Assembly: GCF_900103985.1 (NCBI RefSeq) | Contig: NZ_FNIE01000013.1 | Coordinates: forward strand, 1-64,000 | Direction: 5' to 3' | Length of the DNA stretch: 64,000 nucleotides | Origin: Actinacidiphila guanduensis | GTDB taxonomy: Bacteria > Actinomycetota > Actinomycetes > Streptomycetales > Streptomycetaceae | In this document: positions 19,807 to 27,291 of the stretch, piece after piece | Layout of the letters: every line of letters starts with the position of its first letter | Numbering within the stretch: position 1 is the stretch's first letter | The notes under the pieces: model-generated | Seen by the model: the letters and a program-made list of their open reading frames with translations, nothing else | What the model was told of the DNA's origin: nothing | Database searches by the model: none | Made by a program: the position numbers and the translations under genes

Positions 19807-20598
19807 ATGGACGCGGCCGATCAGGCCGGGCTGCGGCGGGTGCTCGCGGTGGTCGACCTGCTTATCGAGGCCGTGGACGAGCGCGAGCTGGTCCCGGCGC
19901 TGCTGCCGCTGCTCCTGCGGGCCGTGCCCGGCGACAGCGTCGTGTGGACGCCGCACCCCGGCAGCGGCATGCCGCAGACCCTGCCCGCGGCGCTGCTCGA
20001 CCCCGAGGTGATGGCCGCCTTCGAACGCGAGGCGGCGACCGATCCGCTGGTGGCGCACACTCGGCTCGGGCCGGGCAGCGCCGCCCGCCGCTCGGACCTG
20101 CAGAGCCGCCGCGCGCTGCTGGACTCGGCCGTGTACGCGGAGGTCTACCGCCCGGTCGGCGCCGAGCACCAGCTCGCCATGGCCTTTCCCGCCGGATACG
20201 CGGGCACCGAGCGGCGCCGTGTGTGCCTGGCGGTCAACCGGGCCGCGGGGCCGGACTTCACCGACGCCGACGTACGGACCGCGGCCCTTTTGCGGGTCCG
20301 GCTCGCCCACGCCATGGACCGCCTCGCGCGTGCCACGCCGGTACCCGGCGGGCGGCCGCAGGAGGCCCCGCAAGGCGTCACCCGCCGTGAGGCCGCGGTG
20401 CTCGGCCTGCTCGCCGACGGCCTGACCAACGAGCAGATCGCCCGCCGCCTGGCGATCAGCCCGCGGACGGTGGACAAGCACCTGGAGCACGCCTACCCCA
20501 AGCTGCACGTGGCCGGACGGGTCGCGGCGGCCAACGCCTGGCGCGACGGCGAACGGCTCCTGTCGGCGGCCGACAGGCCGCTGGCGCAGGGGAGTTGA
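19807..20598 (+). CDS. LuxR-family transcriptional regulator
   Basis: A 263-residue regulator. The C-terminus carries a LuxR/GerE helix-turn-helix (TRREAAVLGLLADGLTNEQI, then ISPRTVDKHLEHAYPKL). The N-terminal 170 residues resemble a GAF-like sensor fold, with no recognised ligand motif and no phosphoacceptor receiver domain. ATG 19807 follows GTGGAAGT. It lies 70 bases after the methyltransferase and may be co-transcribed with it. Confidence 0.82.
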   Translation: MDAADQAGLRRVLAVVDLLIEAVDERELVPALLPLLLRAVPGDSVVWTPHPGSGMPQTLPAALLDPEVMAAFEREAATDPLVAHTRLGPGSAARRSDLQSRRALLDSAVYAEVYRPVGAEHQLAMAFPAGYAGTERRRVCLAVNRAAGPDFTDADVRTAALLRVRLAHAMDRLARATPVPGGRPQEAPQGVTRREAAVLGLLADGLTNEQIARRLAISPRTVDKHLEHAYPKLHVAGRVAAANAWRDGERLLSAADRPLAQGS

Positions 20599-20739
20599 GG
20601 CCGGGACGGTCAGCGGACGAGTCCCGGAGGGAGGCTCGGCGTCCGCTCAGAGCCGGCAGCGGTGCCTGACAAGGAAATTGACGGCGGATCAGGGACTTCC
20701 GGTCGACGCGGGACGCCCCCGCGCCGTAGCCTCACCCCC

Positions 20740-21195
20740 GTGAGCGGTACGGCCGAGGCGGCGGACGCCTTCAGCGACGGCGCCTTCGGGTACGACACCT
20801 TCAAGGTGCGGTGTGCGGATGCCGCGTACCGGCTCGCCCCCCTCGCCGGGCACTTCGTCACCCGCATCGCGCTGGACTCGCTCGGCGGGCAGGACATGCT
20901 GGAGGTCGCCGTCGGCGACGGCGCCGGCACCCTTGAGGCCACGGTCCGCCTCGGCGGGCTGCGGCACCTGGCGATCTCCAAGCCCGCCGAGATCCAGGAC
21001 TGCTTCGTCGAGCGGATCGCGCTGCACCACCTGCCGAAGGCCCCCGAACCCTGGCCGGCCGGCACGGCCGGCTTCGCCCGCCGCCTCTACGGGCTGGACG
21101 AGCTGGCCTGGCTGCGCATCGAGGGCCCGGCCGAGGTCGAGGCAGTGGCCGCCGAGGTGACCGTCCGCATCCCGGGTTCCCCCGCCGGCGACTGA
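20740..21195 (+). CDS. hypothetical protein, probably leaderless
   Basis: I do not recognise this 151-residue protein. It has no signal or membrane segment and is an alternating beta/helix sequence with LGGQDMLEVAVGDGAGTLEATVRL in the centre. GTG 20740 is preceded by TAGCCT (20727-20732), seven bases away, without a ribosome-binding site, which supports a leaderless transcript and this start. A longer reading frame opens at 20662 but lacks support. Confidence 0.6.
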   Translation: MSGTAEAADAFSDGAFGYDTFKVRCADAAYRLAPLAGHFVTRIALDSLGGQDMLEVAVGDGAGTLEATVRLGGLRHLAISKPAEIQDCFVERIALHHLPKAPEPWPAGTAGFARRLYGLDELAWLRIEGPAEVEAVAAEVTVRIPGSPAGD

Positions 21196-21352
21196 TCGGC
21201 CCCGTCCGCCCCCGTCCGACCCCGTCCGGCCGGGCCGTACGCGCTTCCTCTGCGCCGTACGGCCCTTCTGGCGCGCCCGCGACCCGGGAGTCGCCCCACC
21301 CTGCGCGCCCTGAAGCAGAAGCTCCGAGAGGGGCTTGCCGCACGATGGGTTC

Positions 21353-21386
21353 CGATATATCGTTGAAGCATCGTGAACGATCAACG
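21353..21386. promoter_or_regulatory. nested palindromes, probable PadR operator
   Basis: CGATATATCG (21353-21362) is a perfect palindrome. It is followed by CGTTGA (21361-21366) facing TCAACG (21381-21386), with TCGTGAACGA between them. The AT-rich cluster, unusual for this genome, ends 17 bases before ATG 21404. Autoregulation by the PadR protein is the natural reading. Confidence 0.7.
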
Positions 21387-21403
21387 ATGAGAGGAACGAC
21401 ATC

Positions 21404-22042
21404 ATGCACTCCCACGACCACGGACATGGACACCACGGACACCACGGCCCCTGCGGCGGCGGCCGCGGCTGGGGCGAGCGCGAAGGGCTGCGGGCGGCCT
21501 TCGGCCAGTTCGGACCGCCCTTCGGCGGCCCCGGCGGCGGCCCGTTCGGCCCCTTCGGCCCCGGCGGCGGACGAGGCCGCGGCGGACCGCGCGGGCGGGC
21601 CCGGCGCGGCGACGTCAGGGCCTCGATCCTGGCGCTGCTCAAGGACCGGCCGATGCACGGCTACGAGATGATCCAGGAGATCGCCGAGCGCAGCGGCGGC
21701 GCCTGGCGGCCGAGCCCCGGCTCGGTCTACCCGACGCTGCAACTGCTGGAGGACGAGGGCCTGATCAGCAGCGAGAGCGAGGGCGGCAAGAAGCTGTTCA
21801 CGCTCACCGAGGGCGGCCGCACCGAGGCCGAGGCCGGCCCGGAGGCACCCTGGGAGGACGCCGGCCGAGGCGTCGACTGGGACGCGCTCAACGAGATAAG
21901 GAAGGCCGGCGGCGGGCTCATCGAGGCGTTCCGCCAGGTCTGGGCGACAGGCACCCCCGAGCAGCGCGACAAGGCGCTCGCGGTGGTCAACGACGCCCGC
22001 AAGAAGCTGTACCTCATCCTGGCCGACGAAGACGGCGAGTGA
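21404..22042 (+). CDS. PadR-family transcriptional regulator with His/Gly-rich N-terminus
   Basis: A 212-residue repressor-type protein. Residues 1-65 are low-complexity, first histidine-rich (MHSHDHGHGHHGHHGPCGGG) and then glycine/proline/arginine-rich. The PadR winged helix follows (RASILALLKDRPMHGYEMIQ, then WRPSPGSVYPTLQLLEDEGLI) and a helical C-terminal dimerisation part. The His/Cys tail may bind a metal ion (inference). ATG 21404 has GAGAGGAA upstream. The palindromes just before the gene suggest it controls itself. Confidence 0.86.
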   Translation: MHSHDHGHGHHGHHGPCGGGRGWGEREGLRAAFGQFGPPFGGPGGGPFGPFGPGGGRGRGGPRGRARRGDVRASILALLKDRPMHGYEMIQEIAERSGGAWRPSPGSVYPTLQLLEDEGLISSESEGGKKLFTLTEGGRTEAEAGPEAPWEDAGRGVDWDALNEIRKAGGGLIEAFRQVWATGTPEQRDKALAVVNDARKKLYLILADEDGE

Positions 22043-22052
22043 GGTCCGGCAC

Positions 22053-22092
22053 CGGAGGGGCCGGGTCCGCGACAAGCGGTCCGGCCCCTCCG
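22053..22092. terminator. bidirectional terminator between PadR and LacI genes
   Basis: A 12-bp stem (22053-22064 with 22081-22092) with a 16-base loop lies between two convergent stop codons. It could terminate both genes. Confidence 0.65.
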
Positions 22093-22118
22093 CCGTTCTC
22101 GGTTCTCCCTCGTGCCCC

Positions 22119-23147
22119 TCAGCGGCGCGGCCCGCTGGAGCCGCGCACCACGAGCCTCGTCGGCACGATGCGCGGCTCGGCCGCAGGCACCGGCGAGGAC
22201 GGCCCCGCGTCGAGCATGTCGCGCAGTGCCGCCACCGCCGCCGCGCCCAGCGCCCGCTGGTCCTGGGCCACGGTGGTCAGCGCCGGGCGGACCAGCCCTG
22301 CGGCGTCCACGTCGTCGAAGCCCACCACCGCCAGGTCGCGCGGCACCGACAGCCCCGCGTCCGCCGCCGCGTGCATCGCCCCTATGGCCATCTGGTCGCC
22401 GGCCGCGAAGATCGCCGTCGGCGGCTCGTCGAGCGCGAGCAGCCGGCGCCCGGCCGCCTCACCGCTGGCCAGGAAGAAGTCGCCACCCACCACGTAGGAG
22501 TCCGGCACCGCGAGGCCCAGCCGGACGCACGCCCGGCGGTAGCCGGCCAGCCGCTCGGCGGCCGGCGGCAGGTGCAGCGGGCCGGTGACGGTGGCGATCC
22601 TGCGGTGCCCCAGGTCGTACAGGTGCTGCACCGCGGCCTCCGCGCCGGCCGCGTTGTCGGAGCTGACCCGCACCGTGCGCGGCCCGGTGAACGCGGTGTC
22701 GATGCCGGCGCAGGGCACGGTGGAGGCGGCCAGCGCGCGCAGGCAGCGGTCGTCCGGGGGAGTGGTGAGCGCTATCACGCCCTCCAGGTTGTGCCGCCGC
22801 ACCGCCTGCACGTAGGCCGCGTCCGGCTCGTCCTCGCCGGCCGTGGTGAGCAGCATCAGGTGGTAGTCCGCCTCGGACAGCGCGGTGCGCACCGCGCTGA
22901 GCAGCCCCAGCAGGAACGGGTTGTGCAGCCCCGCGGCCTCCTGGCCGCTGTCCCACACCAGCCCGATCGTGTCCGAGCGGCGCCGCACCAGGGTGCGGGC
23001 CGGCTCATTGGGCGCGTACCCCAACTCGACGGCCAGCCGCCTGATCCGCGCCCGGGTCTCCTCGCTCACCTCGGCCCGGTCGTTGAGGGCCCGCGACACG
23101 GTGGCGGTGGACACACCGCTGCGGCGGGCCAGTTCACGGATGTTCAA
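22119..23147 (-). CDS. LacI-family transcriptional regulator
   Basis: A 342-residue regulator. Its N-terminal helix-turn-helix (NIRELARRSGVSTATVSRAL) is the classic LacI type, followed by a hinge helix region and a periplasmic-binding-protein-like sugar sensor. TTG 23147 is the start that places NIRELARRSG at the N-terminus, as in the family; the upstream extension does not look like coding sequence. It is divergent from the beta-glucosidase gene, so it probably represses that gene until a disaccharide or glucoside is present. Confidence 0.88.
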   Translation of the reverse strand: MNIRELARRSGVSTATVSRALNDRAEVSEETRARIRRLAVELGYAPNEPARTLVRRRSDTIGLVWDSGQEAAGLHNPFLLGLLSAVRTALSEADYHLMLLTTAGEDEPDAAYVQAVRRHNLEGVIALTTPPDDRCLRALAASTVPCAGIDTAFTGPRTVRVSSDNAAGAEAAVQHLYDLGHRRIATVTGPLHLPPAAERLAGYRRACVRLGLAVPDSYVVGGDFFLASGEAAGRRLLALDEPPTAIFAAGDQMAIGAMHAAADAGLSVPRDLAVVGFDDVDAAGLVRPALTTVAQDQRALGAAAVAALRDMLDAGPSSPVPAAEPRIVPTRLVVRGSSGPRR

Positions 23148-23235
23148 CGCAAGTCCCGTTCTGCGTGATCGGACAGGGAACGACGTGAGGGAGCGTCCTG
23201 GCAAGCGTGCGGCAAAACGACTGCTGCGTACAGTC

Positions 23236-23265
23236 TTGACGATCCGTGAGAGTCCGGGTCAGACT
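23236..23265 (+). promoter_or_regulatory. promoter of the beta-glucosidase gene
   Basis: TTGACG (23236-23241) and CAGACT (23260-23265) are 18 bases apart. Transcription would begin near 23272, immediately upstream of the LacI-type operator. Confidence 0.6.
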
Positions 23266-23275
23266 TCCCGCCATT

Positions 23276-23289
23276 CGAAAACGTTTGCG
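23276..23289. promoter_or_regulatory. LacI-type operator
   Basis: CGAAAACGTTTGCG, centred on the perfect palindrome AAACGTTT with a central CG, is the typical half-site arrangement of LacI/CcpA-type regulators. It lies between the divergent lacI-type and GH3 genes, just after the predicted transcription start of the latter. Confidence 0.75.
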
Positions 23290-23343
23290 GCACCAACGGT
23301 CCCACCGACACCGGGACCGAACCCCACAGGAACGGGACTCCTG

Positions 23344-25629
23344 ATGATGCCAACGAACGCACCACGCCCCGCGATCCGCCGCCTGCTCGTGCTCGCCACG
23401 GCCGCGGCCTGCATCGCAGCCGTCGCCGCGGTGCCCGCCCAGGCCGGCGGCGACCCGACGTACACCAACCCCAACGCGCCCGTGGACGTCCGTGTCAACG
23501 ACCTGCTGCACCGCATGACACTGGACGAGAAGATCGGTCAGATGGACCAGATCTCGGTGGTCAACATGCAGGGCGATTGCCAGTGGAGCGGCGGCGCCTT
23601 CACCGAGTCGTGCATGAACGACGTACTGGTGAAGAACGCGGCCGGCTCGGTGCTCTCCGGCGGCGGCGCCGGCCCCTCGGTCAACACCCCCGAGAACTGG
23701 GCGACGATGGTGAACACCGTCCAGCAGTACGCGGTCACCCACTCCCGGCTGCACATCCCGATCCTCTACGGGGTGGACGCCGTGCACGGCCACAACAACG
23801 TGCTGGGCGCCACGATCTTCCCGCAGGAGATCGGCATGGGCTCCACCTGGGACCCGGACCTGGTGAAGGCGGAGGGCGCCTCGGCCGCCCGCTCGGTGGC
23901 CGCCACCGGCATCGACTGGAACTTCGCCCCCGTCACCGACATCGCCCGCGACCAGCGCTGGGGCCGCTACTACGAGACCTACGGCGAGGACCCGCTGCTG
24001 TCGGGCACGCTCGCCGCCGCCGCGGTCAAGGGCATCCAGAACGCCGGCGGCGCCAAGGACGTGGCCGCCACCGTCAAGCACTTCGCCGGCTACGGCGAAC
24101 CCGGCAACGGGCACGACCGCGTGCCCGGCGACGTCTCCCTGCGCTACCTGCAGGACACCCTGCTGCCCTCCTACAAGCAGGCGATCGACGCCGGCGCGCG
24201 GACCGTCATGGTCAACTCCGGTGCCATCAACGGCATCCCGGCCACCGCCTCGCACTACCTGCTCACCGACGTGCTGCGCAAGAAGTGGGGCTTCGACGGC
24301 GTCGTGGTCAGCGACTGGCAGGACGTGCGCGCCCTGCAGACCTCCTACCACGTGGCCGCCGACTACCCCGAGGCCATCGCCAAGGCCGTCAACGCGGGCC
24401 TGGACATGGCGATGGAGCCCTACGACGCGCAGGGCTGGAGCGACGGCCTGCGCACCGCCGTCCAGCGCGGCCTGGTCAGCACCCGGCGCATCGACCAGTC
24501 CGTACGGCGCATCCTCACGCTGAAGTTCGAGCTCGGCCTCTTCGAACACCCCTACGTGGACGCCTCGAAGGCCGACTCCCGCGTGCTCGGCGCCGACACC
24601 GGCGTGGCACGCCAGGCCGCCGACGAGTCCCAGGTGCTGCTGCGCAACGACGGCGGTGTGCTGCCCATCGCGCCCTCGACGAAGAAGATCGTCGTGGCCG
24701 GCTCCTACGCAGACGACATCAACGACCAGGCCGGCGGCTGGACCGTCGGCTGGCAGGGCGTCCCCGACGGCGTGACGCTGCCGGGCACCACGATCCTGCA
24801 GGGCATCAAGAAGGCCGCGCCCTCCGGCACCCAGGTGGTGCGGCCGAGCAGCGACGCCGACGCCGTCGCCCAGGCGCGCGACGCCGACCTGACCGTCGTG
24901 GTCGTCGGCGAGAAGGCCGCTGCCGAGGGCGCCGCCGACAGCCCGCGGCCCGAACTCAGCGCGGACCAGCAGCAGTTGGTCGCCTCCTTGAAGGCGACCG
25001 GCAAGCCGGTGGTCACCGTGGTCGTCGCCGGGCGCCCGCTGGTCCTCGGCGACGCCGACGGCACGCAGGGCCTGCTGATGTCCTGGCTGCCCGGCAGCGA
25101 GGGCGGCAACGCCGTGGCCGACGTGCTGTTCGGCAAGGTGAACCCGAGCGGGCGGCTGAGCGCGTCCTGGCCCAAGGACATCGGCAACGAGCCGCTGTAC
25201 TACCAGCAGCTGCCCGGCACCAACTCCGGCCCCGAGTCCTCCTACGATGCCGCCTACCCGTTCGGCGCGGGCCTGTCCTACACGACCTACGGCATCGACT
25301 CGATCAAGGCCGCCGCCACCGCCCGCACCCGCGACACCCTGCACCTGACCGTGGGCGTCACCAACTCCGGCGACCGCGCAGGCGACCTGGTGCTGCCGGT
25401 GTACGTCTCGCAGCCCTCCAGCGACGTCCTCGCGCCCGCGCGCAAGCTGGTCGCCTTCACCCGCGTGCACCTGGGCGCGGGCCAGTCCCGCAGCGTGACG
25501 CTGAGCGTCCCGCCGAGCGAACTCGCCGTCACCCCCGGCGACATCGACGGCGCCGGTCCGCAGCAGGTCGCCCCCGGCTCCTACGTCTTCACCGCGGGCA
25601 CCCGCACCGCCACGGTGACCCTGCGCTGA
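23344..25629 (+). CDS. bglX: secreted beta-glucosidase, glycoside hydrolase family 3
   Basis: A 761-residue extracellular enzyme that releases terminal glucose from beta-glucosides. A Sec signal peptide covers about residues 1-37 (cleavage after VPAQA). The GH3 N-terminal barrel has the nucleophile in VVSDWQDV (D324) and KHFAGYGE upstream. The C-terminal sandwich carries the variable acid residue, and a fibronectin III-like domain ends the protein (about 640-761). Two ATGs (23344, 23347) are possible. The gene is driven from a promoter with a LacI-type operator and divergent regulator. Confidence 0.93.
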   Translation: MMPTNAPRPAIRRLLVLATAAACIAAVAAVPAQAGGDPTYTNPNAPVDVRVNDLLHRMTLDEKIGQMDQISVVNMQGDCQWSGGAFTESCMNDVLVKNAAGSVLSGGGAGPSVNTPENWATMVNTVQQYAVTHSRLHIPILYGVDAVHGHNNVLGATIFPQEIGMGSTWDPDLVKAEGASAARSVAATGIDWNFAPVTDIARDQRWGRYYETYGEDPLLSGTLAAAAVKGIQNAGGAKDVAATVKHFAGYGEPGNGHDRVPGDVSLRYLQDTLLPSYKQAIDAGARTVMVNSGAINGIPATASHYLLTDVLRKKWGFDGVVVSDWQDVRALQTSYHVAADYPEAIAKAVNAGLDMAMEPYDAQGWSDGLRTAVQRGLVSTRRIDQSVRRILTLKFELGLFEHPYVDASKADSRVLGADTGVARQAADESQVLLRNDGGVLPIAPSTKKIVVAGSYADDINDQAGGWTVGWQGVPDGVTLPGTTILQGIKKAAPSGTQVVRPSSDADAVAQARDADLTVVVVGEKAAAEGAADSPRPELSADQQQLVASLKATGKPVVTVVVAGRPLVLGDADGTQGLLMSWLPGSEGGNAVADVLFGKVNPSGRLSASWPKDIGNEPLYYQQLPGTNSGPESSYDAAYPFGAGLSYTTYGIDSIKAAATARTRDTLHLTVGVTNSGDRAGDLVLPVYVSQPSSDVLAPARKLVAFTRVHLGAGQSRSVTLSVPPSELAVTPGDIDGAGPQQVAPGSYVFTAGTRTATVTLR

Positions 25630-25643
25630 GCGGGTCACGTCCC

Positions 25644-25675
25644 GGGCCGTCGGCGGGTCCTCCCGCCGGCGGCCC
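25644..25675 (+). terminator. terminator after the beta-glucosidase gene
   Basis: A 14-bp stem with one wobble pair (25644-25657 with 25662-25675) and a four-base loop, starting 15 bases after the stop. Confidence 0.7.
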
Positions 25676-25722
25676 GCCCCGTGCGGTGTGATGGTCCCCG
25701 AGGCGACCCCCGGGAGGACGGC

Positions 25723-26439
25723 ATGGGCACGGCAGGCGGCGCGAACGGTGCGGACGGCGACGCGGTCGCGCGGGCCGACGCCGAGCTGCTCGAACGGACC
25801 CGCTCGGCGCCCGTCCTGGCCGGGACGCTGCCGCACTTCGACCCCGAGGCCGCGCCCGCCGAGCCGGGACCGCTCTTCGCCGAATGGCTGGCGCAGGCGC
25901 TGGACGACGGGGTGCCCGAGCCGCAGGTCATGACCCTCAGCACGGCGGGCGCCGACGCGGTGCCCAGCGCCCGCGTGCTCATCCTGCGCGGCATCGACAC
26001 CGCGGCCTGCGCGTACGACTTCGCGACCGACTCCCGCAGTCCCAAGAGCCACGACCTCGCGGCCAATCCGCAGGCCGCCCTCACCTGGTACTGGCCCGCG
26101 CACGGCCGGCAGATCCGCATGGCGGGCCCGGTCACCCTCCTCGGCGAGGACGCCACCCGGCGCGACTTCCTCGGCCGCAGCGAACGCGCCCGCGCCGCCG
26201 CTTTCGCCGGCCCCACCAGCGCGCCCCTCGACGGCCCGCACGCCTACCACCAGGCCCTGGACGAGGGCCACCGCATCGTCTCCGCCGAGCCCTCCCGCGT
26301 CCCCGCCACCCACACCCTCCACCGCCTCCACGCCCACCGCGTCGAGTTCTTCCAGGCCGACCCCCCACGCTTCCACCTCCGCCTCCTCTACACCCGCACC
26401 TCTCCTTCCTCCTGGACCCGCACCCTCCTCTGGCCCTGA
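25723..26439 (+). CDS. pyridoxal/pyridoxamine 5'-phosphate oxidase family protein
   Basis: A 238-residue FMN-binding split-barrel protein resembling PdxH: MTLSTAGADAVPSARVLILRGID is the flavin-contact strand region, followed by DLAANPQAALTWYWPAHGRQIRMAGPVTLL and a C-terminal RLHAHRVEFFQADPPRFHLRLLY. PdxH oxidises pyridoxamine or pyridoxine phosphate to PLP. Several C-terminal residues differ from canonical PdxH, so another flavin-linked oxidoreductase role is possible. ATG 25723 follows GGGAGGAC. Confidence 0.82.
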   Translation: MGTAGGANGADGDAVARADAELLERTRSAPVLAGTLPHFDPEAAPAEPGPLFAEWLAQALDDGVPEPQVMTLSTAGADAVPSARVLILRGIDTAACAYDFATDSRSPKSHDLAANPQAALTWYWPAHGRQIRMAGPVTLLGEDATRRDFLGRSERARAAAFAGPTSAPLDGPHAYHQALDEGHRIVSAEPSRVPATHTLHRLHAHRVEFFQADPPRFHLRLLYTRTSPSSWTRTLLWP

Positions 26440-27131
26440 CGGAACCCCTTCCGCGGTTCCAGCCGCGCCCGGCCCCCCGCACGAGGCCGGTGGCCGCTCG
26501 GCCGAGAGCAGAGCTGTGTGTCGACATCCGATCGCTGGGCGGCGTAGCCGAGAGCAACGGCGGCAACCGGTCTTGGGTGCGGCTGGGCGGAGCCGAGCCA
26601 GTAAGGCGCGCGGGAAACTGCGCGCCCGGCCAGTGACCGGCCGGCATTCGGCCTCGTGGAGGAACCCTTGCGGCGGGTGGCCGTTGGGGTGCCCTGGTAC
26701 GGAGCCGAGCTGGTAGGGGCGCGGGGAACTGCGCGGGTACCGGTCACCGGGGGTAGGTCGGCCGGAGTCCGATGGGGGCAGGCGGGTTGCCGAAAGGGGC
26801 GCGGGAAACTGCACGCCCGGCCAGTGACCGGCCGGCAGGCGGCACTGTGGAGGAATCCTTGCGGCGGGTGGCCGTTGGGGTGCCCTGGTACGGAGCCGAG
26901 CTGATAGGGGCGCGGGGAACTGCGCGCCCGGCCATCCGCCGGGCGGCACGCGGCACCGTGGAGAAACCCCCGCGGCGGGTGGCCGCTCGGCGCCCCGTGA
27001 CCGCCGTACGGAGCTCGCGTACGGGGACGCGGGGCAACCCCGGCACGTGTGAGCGGGCTTGGCACGGAGTGGGGGCGCGGGGGCGGCCCCCGCGAGGCCC
27101 GTACGGGGGACGGGCGGTACCCCGGACACCG
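26440..27131. other. repeat-filled intergenic region
   Basis: About 690 bases with no convincing gene. Several reading frames stay open only because the region is GC-rich and repetitive. Most of it consists of the tandem repeat described separately. Confidence 0.7.
26604..26990. repeat. tandem intergenic repeat, about 132 bp with 191-bp period
   Basis: The stretch 26604-26735 recurs almost exactly at 26796-26927, and its beginning recurs a third time from 26907. The short core GGGGCGCGGGGAACTGCGCG and near matches occur at about 26605, 26716, 26796 and 26907. The core resembles a short sequence I recall as frequent between Streptomyces genes. Confidence 0.8.
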
Positions 27132-27137
27132 TAGAGT
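27132..27137 (+). promoter_or_regulatory. -10 box (TAGAGT) of the EamA leader transcript
   Basis: TAGAGT ends eight bases before GTG 27145 of a short ORF, the spacing of a leaderless transcript. The -35 region is weak. Confidence 0.5.
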
Positions 27138-27144
27138 GAGCGTC

Positions 27145-27180
27145 GTGCACAGCTCCGTACTTCCCCCTCCCGCGCGCTGA
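27145..27180 (+). CDS. short leader peptide ORF (11 codons) with a PPP motif
   Basis: GTG 27145 opens an 11-codon ORF reading VHSSVLPPPAR (GTG read as Met), with stop at 27178-27180. It would be translated from the 5' end of the mRNA without a ribosome-binding site. Three consecutive prolines just before the end are a known ribosome-slowing motif. The stop codon lies in the loop of a hairpin that competes with a larger downstream structure. A regulatory peptide for the EamA gene is inferred. Confidence 0.5.
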   Translation: MHSSVLPPPAR

Positions 27181-27291
27181 CGCGCGGGCAGGTGCCGCCG
27201 GCGACGGGTGAGACCCGCCCGGCGGCGAGGAGTGCTGCCCGCAGACGGTGACACGCACAAGCCGCCTCACCCTTCTCGCGGGAGAAAACCC
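27169..27291 (+). promoter_or_regulatory. structured leader with mutually exclusive hairpins
   Basis: CCCGCG (27169-27174) can pair with CGCGGG (27181-27186). The same bases are also needed for GCGGGCAG (27182-27189) to pair with CTGCCCGC (27233-27240). The latter encloses GCCGCCGG/CCGGCGGC (27192-27199 with 27217-27224) and CGGGT/ACCCG (27203-27207 with 27211-27215). Near the start codon TTCTC/GAGAA (27273-27277 with 27282-27286) covers the ribosome-binding site. No known riboswitch class was recognised. Confidence 0.55.

Noticed and set aside
26600..27000. CRISPR array
   Set aside because: The repeats are too long (132 bp) and too few, with no uniform spacers and no cas genes in the window.
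26388..27260. Open frames on both strands in the repeat region
   Set aside because: The repeats keep frames open by composition; the translations are repeats of the DNA repeat, with no start signal or domain.
27169..27291. A known riboswitch class before the EamA gene
   Set aside because: The conserved bases of TPP, FMN, cobalamin, SAM, guanidine-I, fluoride and yybP-ykoY motifs are not present; I report it as an unassigned structured leader.
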